Translations under genes and position numbers: made by a program
Shown: positions 9,945 to 18,169 of the stretch, piece by piece
How positions within the stretch are numbered: the stretch's first letter is position 1
Layout: each line of letters opens with the position of its first letter
Source: Hydrogenophaga sp.
Lineage (GTDB): Bacteria > Pseudomonadota > Gammaproteobacteria > Burkholderiales > Burkholderiaceae_C
Direction of reading: 5' to 3'
Length of the DNA stretch: 40,826 bases
Assembly: GCF_030656115.1 (NCBI RefSeq)
Contig: NZ_JAUSOO010000054.1
Coordinates: 1 to 40,826, forward strand
Notes under the pieces: model-generated
What the model saw: only the letters and a program-made list of their open reading frames with translations
What the model was told of the DNA's origin: nothing
The model's database searches: none

Positions 9945-10475
9945 ATGCTGATCCGATTCAACAAACCCTACGGCGTGCTCAGCCAGTTCACCGCCGAAGG
10001 CCGCTGGCGCGGGCTGAAGGACTTCATCGACCTGCCCGGCGTGTACGTGGCCGGGCGGCTGGACGCCGACAGCGAAGGCCTGCTGCTGCTGACCGACAAC
10101 GGCCAGGAGCAGGCCCGCATTGCCGACCCGCGCTTCAAGATGGAAAAAACCTATTGGGTGCAGGTAGAAGGCGAGCCCGACGAGGCGGCACTGAACCAGC
10201 TGCGCCGCGGGGTTCAGCTCAACGACGGGCCCACCCTGCCCGCCCGCGCCCGGGCCATGGCGCCACCGCCCACCCTCTGGGAGCGCGACCCACCCATCCG
10301 CGTGCGGGCGTCCAAGCCCACGGCCTGGATCGAACTGGTCATTCGCGAAGGCCGCAACCGCCAGGTGCGCCGCATGACCGCCGCCGTGGGCTTTCCCACG
10401 CTGCGCCTGATCCGCGCGGCGATTGGCCCGCACAGCCTGGACGGGCTGGAGCCAGGCAGCTGGCACAACGCTTGA
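9945..10475 (+). CDS. rluE: 23S rRNA pseudouridine synthase RluE
   Basis: 176 aa from the ATG at 9945, chosen because family members begin at [15 protein letters not shown]; an in-frame TTG at 9927 is an unlikely alternative. The catalytic Asp is D40 in [14 protein letters not shown], and [12 protein letters not shown] is the second signature. There is no S4 domain, as expected of RluE, which modifies U2457 of 23S rRNA. It lies 18 bp after the M23 peptidase gene with a weak ribosome site, so translation is probably coupled. Confidence 0.93.
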   Translation: MLIRFNKPYGVLSQFTAEGRWRGLKDFIDLPGVYVAGRLDADSEGLLLLTDNGQEQARIADPRFKMEKTYWVQVEGEPDEAALNQLRRGVQLNDGPTLPARARAMAPPPTLWERDPPIRVRASKPTAWIELVIREGRNRQVRRMTAAVGFPTLRLIRAAIGPHSLDGLEPGSWHNA

Positions 10476-10523
10476 TGCGACAACGTGCCCTCCGCCCTGG
10501 GGCGCAGCGCAGGGGGTTTCAGC

Positions 10524-11825
10524 TCACAACAGCGCCTGCAAGTCGTCACACACCTCGGCCACCGTCGGCCGCTGTCCGGGTTGCGGGTGTTGGCAAAGTT
10601 GTCCCAGGCGAGCCAATGCATCCACACCCGGGCCCGCGAGCGCGTGGGCGGCCAGCTCTTCCAGCAGACAGCCCAACGCCCGCACCTCCAGCGCCTGCAA
10701 CGCGCGGCTGAGGGCCGGTTGGTCGGCGGGCAGACGGGTGGCGGCGCCAAAGTCGCTCAACAGGGCGTCGCCATTGGCCGGGTTGCACAACACGTTGTGG
10801 GCATACAGGTCGCCGTGCAGCACGCCGCAGCGGTGCAGGTGCGCCACCGCCTGCGCCACGGTCTGGGCCAGGCGCACGGCTGCGTGCGCGTCCAGGCGCC
10901 AGCCGCTGGGGTACACGTCGCGGGTGCAGCTGTCCAGGCTCGGCGGGCCAGCCAGGTTGCTCCGACTGGGCGGTATGAGCGGCAGCAGCAGCCCGCTGGC
11001 GCCTTGCGGGTGGTCGCACAACTCGGCGCTGGGCGTGCACAGCGCGGGGTGCTGGCCGGCGGCCAGGCAGGCGGCGCGTTCGTGTTCGGGCAAACCGTCG
11101 CTGGTGACGGCGCCTTTGAACAGCTTGAGCGCCAGCGCCTCGGCGGTGGCACCGTGTTGCCGCTCAACGCGGTAAATGTGGCCCGAGGCGCCCTCTCCCA
11201 ACAGCGCACCCAGCTGCAACTGGCCCCAGGGCACCGTCGCCAGCGGCGACAGCGGCGGCAGGTTCCAGCCCAGCGGGTTGCCCGCGAGCGCCAGCCAGGC
11301 CAGGCGCGGCAGCTCGGTCAGCCAGCCGGGCACATCCGGCAAGCGGTTGGCCGCCAGGCGCACCAGCTCCAGCCGCTGCGCACCGGCCCGGCTGGGCGGC
11401 AGGTTGCGCAGCTGGTTGCCCGCCAGCATGAGTTTTTGCAACGCTGGGCGCTCACCCAGTGCGGCGGGCAGCTGGGCGATGGCGTTGTCGGTGAGCACCA
11501 GCCAGCGCAGCGCGGGCGGCAAGGCGCTGGCGGGCACGTGTGCGATGCGGTTGGCCTTGAAACCCACCACCTGCAAGGCTGCGCAGTCGCCCAGCACCTC
11601 GGGCAGGTGGGTGAAGGCGTTGTCGGAACAGAAAACAATTTTCAGCCGGTGCAAGCGGCCCAGGTCGGGCGGCAGGCGGCTGAGCCGGTTGCCGCTGAGG
11701 TTGAGCACTTCCAGCGTGTCGGCCAGGTCAAAAACGTCCGGGGGCAGCTCGGTCAGGTCGGCGCTCAGGTCAAGCCGGCGGATACCGGCCAAGGCGCCGC
11801 TGCGCAGTTGTTCAAGGGTGTGCAT
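10524..11825 (-). CDS. Leucine-rich-repeat protein with C-terminal Ser/Thr-type protein kinase
   Basis: 433 aa from the ATG at 11825; a TTG at 11855 would add 10 residues. Residues about 15-190 are seven or eight LRRs of the small bacterial type (LxxLPxxLG... pattern). From about 200 a compact kinase domain follows with all key elements: glycine loop GEGASG (210-215), ATP lysine K234 (ALKLFK), catalytic loop HGDLYAHN (337-344) and DFG (358-360). The kinase should therefore be catalytically competent. There is no signal peptide or membrane helix, so it is cytosolic. Its substrate is unknown; neighbours on both sides point the other way and give no clue. Confidence 0.9.
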   Translation of the reverse strand: MHTLEQLRSGALAGIRRLDLSADLTELPPDVFDLADTLEVLNLSGNRLSRLPPDLGRLHRLKIVFCSDNAFTHLPEVLGDCAALQVVGFKANRIAHVPASALPPALRWLVLTDNAIAQLPAALGERPALQKLMLAGNQLRNLPPSRAGAQRLELVRLAANRLPDVPGWLTELPRLAWLALAGNPLGWNLPPLSPLATVPWGQLQLGALLGEGASGHIYRVERQHGATAEALALKLFKGAVTSDGLPEHERAACLAAGQHPALCTPSAELCDHPQGASGLLLPLIPPSRSNLAGPPSLDSCTRDVYPSGWRLDAHAAVRLAQTVAQAVAHLHRCGVLHGDLYAHNVLCNPANGDALLSDFGAATRLPADQPALSRALQALEVRALGCLLEELAAHALAGPGVDALARLGQLCQHPQPGQRPTVAEVCDDLQALL

Positions 11826-11896
11826 GCCAAGGGGTCTGTACAAATCGGGGGACAAGGTCGGGGGCTCATTATCAAAGCCGCCGATAATGCCGCCCC

Positions 11897-12370
11897 ATGA
11901 ACGAAGCCATCTCCCTTTTCCCCCTCGGCTGGCAACACTATCTGCTGGGCGGGGTCTTCATTGGCGCCGGTATGGCGCTGCTGTTTCTGTTCACCGGCCT
12001 GGTGGGCGGCATGAGCACCGTGTTTTCCAGCACCTGGTCGTTTGTGCTGAAACGCTCCTTTTTCCAGCAGGCCCGCCTGACCGACACCCGCGTGTGGCGG
12101 CTGGTGTATGCGCTGGGTCTGGTGCTGGGTGCCGGGGTGTGGTGGCTGCTGATGTCTGACGGCACGCCGCTGACGACGGGGGTTCCGGTGGCGCTGCTGC
12201 TGGTGGGTGGTTTTCTGGTGGGTTATGGCGCCCGGCTGGGCAACGGCTGCACCTCGGGCCACGGCATCTGCGGGCTGGGTTCACTGAACGTGCCCTCGCT
12301 GCTGGCGGTGCTCACCTTCATGGCCACGGCCTTCATCACGGCCAACCTGGTGGCATGGTGGCTGGCATGA
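11897..12370 (+). CDS. YeeE/YedE family membrane protein, N-terminal half
   Basis: 157 aa with about four membrane helices and the signature GYGARLGNGCTSGHGICGLG near residue 111-130. E. coli YeeE/TsuA, a thiosulfate importer, is one chain of about 350 aa with conserved cysteines along the path; here the two halves are separate genes (see 12367). The two products probably assemble as one transporter for a sulfur compound such as thiosulfate. The start ATG is 71 bp from the start of the divergent LRR-kinase gene. Confidence 0.9.
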   Translation: MNEAISLFPLGWQHYLLGGVFIGAGMALLFLFTGLVGGMSTVFSSTWSFVLKRSFFQQARLTDTRVWRLVYALGLVLGAGVWWLLMSDGTPLTTGVPVALLLVGGFLVGYGARLGNGCTSGHGICGLGSLNVPSLLAVLTFMATAFITANLVAWWLA

Positions 12371-12792
12371 GCGCCGTGAACCTGACCCCCGGCAAGTTTC
12401 TGGCGGTGCTGGCCGCGGGCGCCCTGTTTGGCTTTGGCCTGGCGCTGTCCACCATGGTGCAGCCCGAGGTGGTGCTGAGCTTTCTGCGCTTTGAAGACTT
12501 CGGTCTCATGCTGGTGATGGGCGGCGCCGTGCTGGTGACCCTGCTGGCCTACAAGCTGGCGCCGCGTGTGCTGGGGCGGCCTTTGCTGGGCGGCTACTTT
12601 CACCAGCATGTGAGCCACTGGAACCGCGACACCCTCACCGGTGCCGCGCTGTTTGGCGTGGGCTGGGGCCTGTGCGGCGTGTGCCCCGGCCCCGCCATTG
12701 CTGGCCTGGGCACGGGCAACTGGAGCCTGCTGTGGGCGCTGGCCGGCATTGCGCTGGGCGCGCTGGCGCAAGGCCTGCGGGCCAAAGTCTGA
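12367..12792 (+). CDS. YeeE/YedE family membrane protein, C-terminal half
   Basis: 141 aa. The chosen ATG at 12367 overlaps the previous stop as ATGA, implying translational coupling; an ATG at 12355 is the alternative. It carries MVQPEVVLSFLRFEDFGLMLVMGG and the cysteine motif GLCGVCPGPAI, the counterpart of the motif in the first half. Several membrane helices are evident. Together with the preceding gene it reconstructs the full-length YeeE fold. Confidence 0.9.
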   Translation: MSAVNLTPGKFLAVLAAGALFGFGLALSTMVQPEVVLSFLRFEDFGLMLVMGGAVLVTLLAYKLAPRVLGRPLLGGYFHQHVSHWNRDTLTGAALFGVGWGLCGVCPGPAIAGLGTGNWSLLWALAGIALGALAQGLRAKV

Positions 12793-12803
12793 CCGCCGCA
12801 CCC

Positions 12804-13424
12804 ATGCACAACCTGCCCTTCAGCCCCGCCGCCGAGCGCAACAAGGCGCCCATTCTGGAGCGGCTGCAGGCGCTCTTGCCTGCGCAAGGGTCGGCGCTGG
12901 AAATCGCCTCGGGCACCGGGCAACACGCCGTGTGGTTTGCGGCCGGTTTGCCGGGTTGGCGCTGGCAACCCACCGATTTTGAAGCCCAAGCCCTGCCCGC
13001 CATCGATGCCCGTGTGGCCGAATCGGGCCTGACCCGCATCGCCCCAGCCCTGCGGCTGGATGTGCTGGCGCCACAGTGGCCCGCCGAAGGGCCGGCGTTC
13101 AGCACCCTTTTTGACGCCATTTACTGCGCCAACATGCTGCACATCGCGCCCTGGGCCACCTGCGCGGGCCTGATGCAGGGCGCCGCGCGCCACCTGGCGC
13201 CAAAAGGCGTGCTCATCACCTACGGGCCTTACCTGGAAGACGGCGTGACCACCTCGCCGGGCAACCTGGCGTTTGACGCCAGCCTGCGCGCCCAGCATCC
13301 TGACTGGGGCGTCCGCCCACTGGCCGATGTGGCCAAGCAGGCGCAACACGCGGGCCTGGCCCTGCAGCAGCGCCACGCCATGCCGTCCAACAACCTGCTG
13401 CTGGTGTGGGGCCGCCCGACCTGA
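12804..13424 (+). CDS. DUF938 family SAM-dependent methyltransferase-like protein
   Basis: 206 aa, starting 11 bp after the transporter gene. It begins MHNLPFSPAAERNKAPILERL, the typical DUF938 start. SAM-site features are ALEIASGTGQHAVWFAAGLP (motif I, residues 31-50) and DAIYCANMLHIAPW (motif IV). GVLITYGPYLEDG and the terminal NNLLLVWGR are family hallmarks. The substrate is unknown. It is probably co-transcribed with the YeeE-like pair. Confidence 0.9.
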   Translation: MHNLPFSPAAERNKAPILERLQALLPAQGSALEIASGTGQHAVWFAAGLPGWRWQPTDFEAQALPAIDARVAESGLTRIAPALRLDVLAPQWPAEGPAFSTLFDAIYCANMLHIAPWATCAGLMQGAARHLAPKGVLITYGPYLEDGVTTSPGNLAFDASLRAQHPDWGVRPLADVAKQAQHAGLALQQRHAMPSNNLLLVWGRPT

Positions 13425-13517
13425 ACGCCCTTGAAGGTGTGCTGCCCGACACCCCCTGCGGGGAACCATGGGGCCGGCCGCAGGCTCAGCCTTTCAACCT
13501 CACCAGCCCCAACACCC

Positions 13518-14000
13518 ATGTTCAAAACACTGAAAGACTTGCTGGACACCCTGACGGCCAACCTCGCCACGGCGACCAGCGCCCAGCCGACCCAGGCGCC
13601 CGAACACACGCTGCAACTCGCGACCGCCGTGCTGCTGGTGGAAGTGATGCGCGCCGACCCCAGCCTGGACGAGGCCGAGCGCGACACCGTGCTGATGGCG
13701 CTGCGCGGCAAATTTGCGCTGACCGACGACGAACTGCAGCACCTGCTGGAGCTGGCCCATGAAACAGCACGCACCGCCTACGACTACCAGCGTTTCACCA
13801 GCCTGCTGAACGAGCGCTTCACCCAGACCCAAAAAATACGGGTGGTGGAAGCCATGTGGCAAGTGGCCTATGCCGACGAGCACATCCATGCCAACGAACA
13901 CCACGTCATCAGCAAGGTGGCCGGGCTGCTGCACGTCACGCACGGCGAATACATTGGCGCCAAACTGCGCGCGCAAGAGGCCGCACAAACCCAGGGCTGA
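13518..14000 (+). CDS. TerB-like (tellurite resistance TerB / DjlA-type) domain protein
   Basis: 160 aa, mostly helical and acidic. Residues about 34-150 match the TerB fold: TAVLLVEVMRADPSLDEAERDTVL, then VVEAMWQVAYADEHIHANEHHVISKVAGLLHV, with paired acidic metal-binding loops (D-x-S-x-D-E-A-E and A-D-E-H-I-H-x-N-E). No other ter genes are nearby, so a role in tellurite resistance is not implied. The 93 bp gap before it holds GC-rich repeat-like sequence. Confidence 0.85.
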   Translation: MFKTLKDLLDTLTANLATATSAQPTQAPEHTLQLATAVLLVEVMRADPSLDEAERDTVLMALRGKFALTDDELQHLLELAHETARTAYDYQRFTSLLNERFTQTQKIRVVEAMWQVAYADEHIHANEHHVISKVAGLLHVTHGEYIGAKLRAQEAAQTQG

Positions 14001-14121
14001 CCCGGACCAGCCCCAAGCCCACGCACAACTGGCTACCCAGCTTTGCACGAGCAGGCACAGGGCTTTACCGGCGCGACACACGGGCCGCACACCATGCAGG
14101 TTCACCATCAGGAGAACCTCC

Positions 14122-14568
14122 ATGACATCCAGAAACTTTGTTGTTTGCGCCATTGCCGCTGCCACGCTGGGCATCAGCTCGCTGTCGTTTGCCCAGGGCA
14201 ACGGCCCACGCGGCCAACGCGAGGAAACACCCCGGGTGCAGCAGCACGACAACCGCCAAGACAGCCGCCGCAACGCTCGCGACCACCGACAAGACGATCG
14301 GCACAGCGCACGCAACGACCACCGCGATGACCGCCGAGACTTCCGAAACCCACGCAACGACCGCTATTTCCACGCCCGCGGCCCGGCGTTCAAACGCGGC
14401 GCCTACATTCCCCGCGAATACCGCAACCGCCAGTACGTGGTGGTGAACCACCGCAGCCACCGCCTGAGTGCGCCGCCCCGCGGCCACCAGTGGGTGCAGG
14501 TGGGCGCTGACTACGTGTTGATCGCCGTGGCCACCGGCCTGATTGCGCACATTGTGCTGAACTACTGA
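14122..14568 (+). CDS. RcnB-family periplasmic protein
   Basis: 148 aa with an AGGAGAA ribosome site. A signal peptide (to SFAQG, about residue 25) is followed by a highly charged His/Arg/Asp-rich segment (about 30-85, many DRR/DHR repeats). The RcnB motif comes next: YIPREYRNRQYVVVNHRSHRLSAPPRGHQWVQVGADYVLIA, and a hydrophobic end. E. coli RcnB is needed for Ni/Co homeostasis, but most homologues are uncharacterised and no metal exporter is adjacent. The His/Asp-rich stretch could bind metal. Confidence 0.82.
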   Translation: MTSRNFVVCAIAAATLGISSLSFAQGNGPRGQREETPRVQQHDNRQDSRRNARDHRQDDRHSARNDHRDDRRDFRNPRNDRYFHARGPAFKRGAYIPREYRNRQYVVVNHRSHRLSAPPRGHQWVQVGADYVLIAVATGLIAHIVLNY

Positions 14569-14719
14569 GCGGCTGAGCCGTTTGTCGCTCATGCGCAGAA
14601 AACTGCCACCGCGCTGAGCGCCGTACCCGATCCGTCTGCCGCGCGTTGGCCCACCCAGCGTGCGGCACACGGGCTCTCTGCCATGATGTTGCCCTGCACA
14701 CTGTGGACCCACACACGCC

Positions 14720-15304
14720 ATGAAACTTCGATACCTCACACTCCCGCTGGTGGCGGCCCTGGCCATGGGTCTGTCCGCCTGCTCCAAAGAAGAACCGGCC
14801 TCAGCCGCTGTCACCGCCATCGCCCCGGCGCAAGCCTACGACGCGGTCGCGGCGCAGGCCAAGGGTTTCACCGTAGGTGCGCTGATGAGCGCCCACACGG
14901 TGTACGTGCTGTTTGACCCGCAGTGCCCACACTGCGGCCACTTGTGGAACGCGGCGCTGCCCTTGCTGGGCCAGGTGAAGTTTGTCTGGGTACCGGTGGC
15001 CATCATGGGCCCCAAAAGCCTGCCGCAGGGGGCGGCGCTGATGCAAGCGGCCGACCCGGTGGCCACCATGTCGGCGCACGAACAATCGGTGCTGTCGGGC
15101 CAGGGCGGCATGTCGGCTTCCAGCAGCGTTCCCTCGGACGTGGCGGCGGCCATCCAAACCAACAGCAACTTGCTGGACCGGCTGGGCGCCGATTCGGTGC
15201 CGTTCATCGTGGCCCGGCACACGCGCAGCGGCCAGACCATCACCCGCTCCGGGGCCCTCAGCACCAACGCCCTGCGCGAATTTCTGGGGTTCGCTCAGCC
15301 CTGA
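14720..15304 (+). CDS. DsbG/thioredoxin-fold lipoprotein
   Basis: 194 aa. The lipobox is LSAC with C21. The active site is C69-P-H-C72 in FDPQCPHCGHLW, the CPHC type of DsbA/DsbG rather than thioredoxin CGPC. A cis-Pro loop is present at SVPF. It lacks the long dimerisation domain of E. coli DsbG, so it is probably a monomeric membrane-tethered thiol-disulfide protein of the periplasm. The partner is unknown. No ccm or dsb genes are nearby. Confidence 0.85.
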   Translation: MKLRYLTLPLVAALAMGLSACSKEEPASAAVTAIAPAQAYDAVAAQAKGFTVGALMSAHTVYVLFDPQCPHCGHLWNAALPLLGQVKFVWVPVAIMGPKSLPQGAALMQAADPVATMSAHEQSVLSGQGGMSASSSVPSDVAAAIQTNSNLLDRLGADSVPFIVARHTRSGQTITRSGALSTNALREFLGFAQP

Positions 15305-15406
15305 TGCGCGCCACAGCACGTCCCCAGGGCCGCCCAAAATTCGCTGCGTTTGTGGCTTAACATTCAGGCATCAGACCGCATGTCGCGGCTGCCAACGGAG
15401 TCCACC

Positions 15407-15547
15407 ATGGGCAAAGAACAGCGCAACGAAAAGATGGCGAAAAAGCCGAAAAAAGACACCTCAGCCCCCAAGGGCCCGGCCACCTCGGACCGCCCGACCC
15501 CACCGATGACCTCGGTATTGCCGCGCGGCAAAGACAAAAACAAGTGA
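15407..15547 (+). CDS. Small Lys-rich hypothetical protein
   Basis: 46 aa, start chosen at the ATG at 15407 behind a GGAG site (10 nt). The product is very basic (GKEQRNEKMAKKPKKDT) with a Pro/Thr tail ending GKDKNK. It is predicted to be disordered and has no recognised domain. The gene sits 10 bp before the DUF427 gene. The good ribosome site and tight spacing support it being real. Confidence 0.6.
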   Translation: MGKEQRNEKMAKKPKKDTSAPKGPATSDRPTPPMTSVLPRGKDKNK

Positions 15548-15557
15548 GCCATTGCCG

Positions 15558-15839
15558 ATGAAAGCCACCTGGAACGGCGCCGTGGTCGCCGAAAGCGACG
15601 ACACGGTCTTGGTGGAAGGCAACCACTACTTTCCTGAAAACGCGCTCAACCGCGCTTTCGTCACCTTCAGCAACCACCGCACCAGCTGCCCCTGGAAGGG
15701 CCAGGCGCAGTATTACTCGCTGCTGGTCAACGGCGAACTCAACGCCGATGCCGCCTGGTACTACCCCGACCCCAAACCCGAGGCCGAGAACATCCGGGGG
15801 CGCGTGGCGTTCTGGAAAGGCGTGAAGATCGAGGCCTGA
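15558..15839 (+). CDS. DUF427 domain protein
   Basis: 93 aa. It carries the family pattern: WNGAVVAESDDTVLVEGNHYFP, then TSCPWKGQAQYYSLLVNG (the conserved CPWKG) and AWYYPDPKPEAENIRGRVAFW. DUF427 is a small beta-tent domain of unknown activity. The ATG at 15558 is preferred to an in-frame TTG at 15552. It is convergent with the oxidoreductase gene ending at 15879. Confidence 0.92.
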   Translation: MKATWNGAVVAESDDTVLVEGNHYFPENALNRAFVTFSNHRTSCPWKGQAQYYSLLVNGELNADAAWYYPDPKPEAENIRGRVAFWKGVKIEA

Positions 15840-15878
15840 ACCCGCGCACGCAGGGCCACAAGCCAGCTGCTCAGCTGT

Positions 15879-16481
15879 TCAGTCGGCCTGCCGCCCCAGC
15901 TTGCGCAGACGGGCCTGCCACCGGGCGACGCCCTGCTCGCCCAGTTGGTCCACACCGCCTACCAGCGTTTCATGGATGGGCGCAAAGCCCACGAAACCCA
16001 AAATATTGCGCTCCAGCGACTTCAGGCTGTGCGCCCGGAAATACCAGCGGTAGACCAGCGCGGGCATGCCCATGGTCACCACCACACGCGCTGAGCGACC
16101 ACCCAGCCCCTTGTGGCCAAACGGGTTGCTGCCCTCTTTCTTGAAGGCAAAACCCGGTCTGGCCACCTGCTCCAGAAAACCTTTCAGCAGCGCGGGCATG
16201 TCGCCCAGCCAGAGCGGGAAAAACAACACCACATGCTGCGCCCACGCCAGGTCGTCCTGCGCGCTCTGCAGCGACGCGGGCAGCGTGCCGTGTTGCCAGT
16301 CCTGCGGGCTTCTGAGCAAGGGAAAATCCAGCCCAGCCACCACCACACGCCTGACCGTGTGTCCTTGCTCCTCGGCGCCGTCGGCATACGCATCGGCCAA
16401 CGCATGGTTGAGGTGGCGAGCCCCGGCATCGGGATGACCATCAATCAGCAGAATGCGGCGGGCAGAGGCGGTTGGCAACAT
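15879..16481 (-). CDS. NAD(P)H-dependent oxidoreductase, flavodoxin-like fold
   Basis: 200 aa from the ATG at 16481, which follows TTGGAG at good spacing; upstream in-frame ATGs would add up to 11 residues without a better site. RRILLIDGHPDAGARHLNHALADAY is the FMN-binding start, WAQHVVLFFPLWLGDMPALLKGFLEQV is the classic quinone-reductase segment and GLGGRSARVVVTMGMP follows. It resembles KefF/MdaB/NQO1-type quinone reductases. The physiological acceptor is unknown. rbgA is upstream on the same strand, 79 bp away. Confidence 0.88.
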   Translation of the reverse strand: MLPTASARRILLIDGHPDAGARHLNHALADAYADGAEEQGHTVRRVVVAGLDFPLLRSPQDWQHGTLPASLQSAQDDLAWAQHVVLFFPLWLGDMPALLKGFLEQVARPGFAFKKEGSNPFGHKGLGGRSARVVVTMGMPALVYRWYFRAHSLKSLERNILGFVGFAPIHETLVGGVDQLGEQGVARWQARLRKLGRQAD

Positions 16482-16560
16482 GGCGGGCTCCAAAAAATGG
16501 ACCTCCATGCTCACACCATCCGATGACCCGGGACTTGATCCGGGTCAATCAACGAACCGC

Positions 16561-17502
16561 TCAGCGCTTGCGGGGCTTGCTGGGTTTGTTGCCGCGCTCT
16601 TTCTTGCGGTTCTGCCGTTCGGCGTCGGCTTTGTGGCCGGCAGCCAGCCACTGGCCAAACATCTCGGGTGTTTCCAGCGTGATGCGCCCGATGCTGTGGC
16701 TGCGGTAGTCGGCAATCAGCAGCTCGGCGGCTTTTTGCCAGTTGGCGTGGCCACCCGCAGCCAGGGCACCCCGCTTGCGTGCAATCGCCTCCAGCAGGTC
16801 TTCGTCGGGCATCGCGGCAACCGCTTCCAGCGCCAGACCCAGTTTGTAGCGCCCCTCCAGCAGCGCCGGGTAGGCCACCTTGAGCTTGGCCAGCAGCTCC
16901 AGCGCCACCTCCTGGTCGTCGTAGGCGTTGCGGCCCACAGCGCCACTGGCGGCCAGGTTGAAACCGCTCTCGGGTACCACAATGCGCGGCCACAGCATGC
17001 CGGGCGTGTCGTAGAGGTAGAAGTCGTCGGCCAGGGCCAGGCGCTGTTCGTTGCGGGTGATGCCGGCCTCGTCGCCCGTTTTGGCCGACCGCTTGCCCAT
17101 GAGGGTGTTGATCAGCGTGGACTTGCCCACGTTGGGAATGCCGCAAATGAGCACGCGCATGGGCTTGACCATGCCGCCCCGGTTGGGCGCCAGCTCGCGG
17201 CAGGCCGCAATGATGGCGCGGGCGGGTGCGGTGTCGCTGGCGTCCAGCGGTATGGCACGGGTGTTGGCCTGGGCGTTGTAGTGCGCCAGCCAGAGCGCGG
17301 TGCGCTCGGGGTCGGCCATGTCTTGCTTGTTGACCACTTTCAGCGTGGCTTTGCCACTGGTGAGCTCGGCCAGCAGCGGGTTGGCACTGGAGCCGGGCAG
17401 GCGCGCGTCGAGCATTTCAATCACGACATCGATCTCTTTCACGCGCTCGGTAATGGCCTTGCGCGTGAGGTGCATGTGCCCGGGAAACCACTGGATACTC
17501 AT
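16561..17502 (-). CDS. ylqF: Ribosome biogenesis GTPase RbgA/YlqF
   Basis: 313 aa. It is a circularly permuted GTPase: G4 NKQD at 58-61 precedes G1 GIPNVGKS at 121-128 and G3 DTPG at 165-168. The N-terminal WFPGHMHLTRKAI and the helical C-terminal domain identify the YlqF/RbgA family, which assists late 50S subunit assembly. The C-terminus is a basic tail (RQNRKKERGNKPSKPRKR). It is divergent from the SRPBCC gene, with a 171 bp shared upstream region. Confidence 0.93.
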   Translation of the reverse strand: MSIQWFPGHMHLTRKAITERVKEIDVVIEMLDARLPGSSANPLLAELTSGKATLKVVNKQDMADPERTALWLAHYNAQANTRAIPLDASDTAPARAIIAACRELAPNRGGMVKPMRVLICGIPNVGKSTLINTLMGKRSAKTGDEAGITRNEQRLALADDFYLYDTPGMLWPRIVVPESGFNLAASGAVGRNAYDDQEVALELLAKLKVAYPALLEGRYKLGLALEAVAAMPDEDLLEAIARKRGALAAGGHANWQKAAELLIADYRSHSIGRITLETPEMFGQWLAAGHKADAERQNRKKERGNKPSKPRKR

Positions 17503-17673
17503 CTGGAAATCGTCTTTCTGGGGAAATAGGCCTGCAGCCTCTGAGCCGCAGGCACTTGAGCAGGGATTGTGCCTTGCCCCATCAAGCGGGACGTTTTGCA
17601 GTCCCCGCTCAGGGCTTACCTGCAATAAACTGACACACCCAACCACCGCGCGTCACGAGAAAAGGACATTGGT
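17503..17673. promoter_or_regulatory. Divergent upstream region, ylqF / SRPBCC gene
   Basis: 171 bp between divergent start codons; promoters for both must lie here. The plus-strand gene has an AAAAGGA site. I see no convincing promoter boxes or operator. Confidence 0.35.
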
Positions 17674-18144
17674 ATGAGCATCACCGTCAATATCGATTTA
17701 GGTTACGAATTCCAAGTCAGAACCCCAACGGCTGAAGTCTTTGAGGTGTTGTCGGACGTGCCTACCTCGGTCAGCTATTTTCCCAAGGTTGAAAAACTCA
17801 CCGATCTGGGCGACGGCGTCTACCAATGGGAGATGGAAAAAGTAGGCACGGCCCAGGTGAACATCCAGACCGTCTACGCCAGCAAATACGTGAGTGACAA
17901 AGCCAAGGGCACCGTGAAATGGACACCGGTACCCGGTGTCGGCAATGCGCTGGTCGGGGGCCACTGGAAGTTGGTCAGCGACAAAAAATCGACCATCCTG
18001 ACGCTGTCCATCCACGGTGAAATCACCGTACCGCTGCCGGGTCTGATGAAAATGATTGTGGTACCGGTGGTCCAGGGCGAGTTTGAAAAGCTGGTCGAAA
18101 AATACATCGACAACCTTATTGTTCGCTTCGGCGGCGAGGCATGA
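17674..18144 (+). CDS. SRPBCC (START/polyketide-cyclase fold) family protein
   Basis: 156 aa. The start is supported by the AAAAGGA site. FQVRTPTAEVFEVLSDVPTSVSYFPKVEKL is the usual first beta strand plus helices of the SRPBCC fold, and the C-terminal helix is VPVVQGEFEKLVEKYIDNLIVRF. These proteins bind hydrophobic ligands; the ligand is unknown. No catalytic residues can be assigned. The methyltransferase gene starts 25 bp downstream. Confidence 0.85.
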   Translation: MSITVNIDLGYEFQVRTPTAEVFEVLSDVPTSVSYFPKVEKLTDLGDGVYQWEMEKVGTAQVNIQTVYASKYVSDKAKGTVKWTPVPGVGNALVGGHWKLVSDKKSTILTLSIHGEITVPLPGLMKMIVVPVVQGEFEKLVEKYIDNLIVRFGGEA

Positions 18145-18169
18145 GCCGCGCCACGCCGGGGACGGCGTG

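Noticed and set aside
14570..14583. CGGC-TGA-GCCG hairpin after the RcnB-like gene
   Set aside because: Stem is short and T run is only three; too weak to call a terminator.
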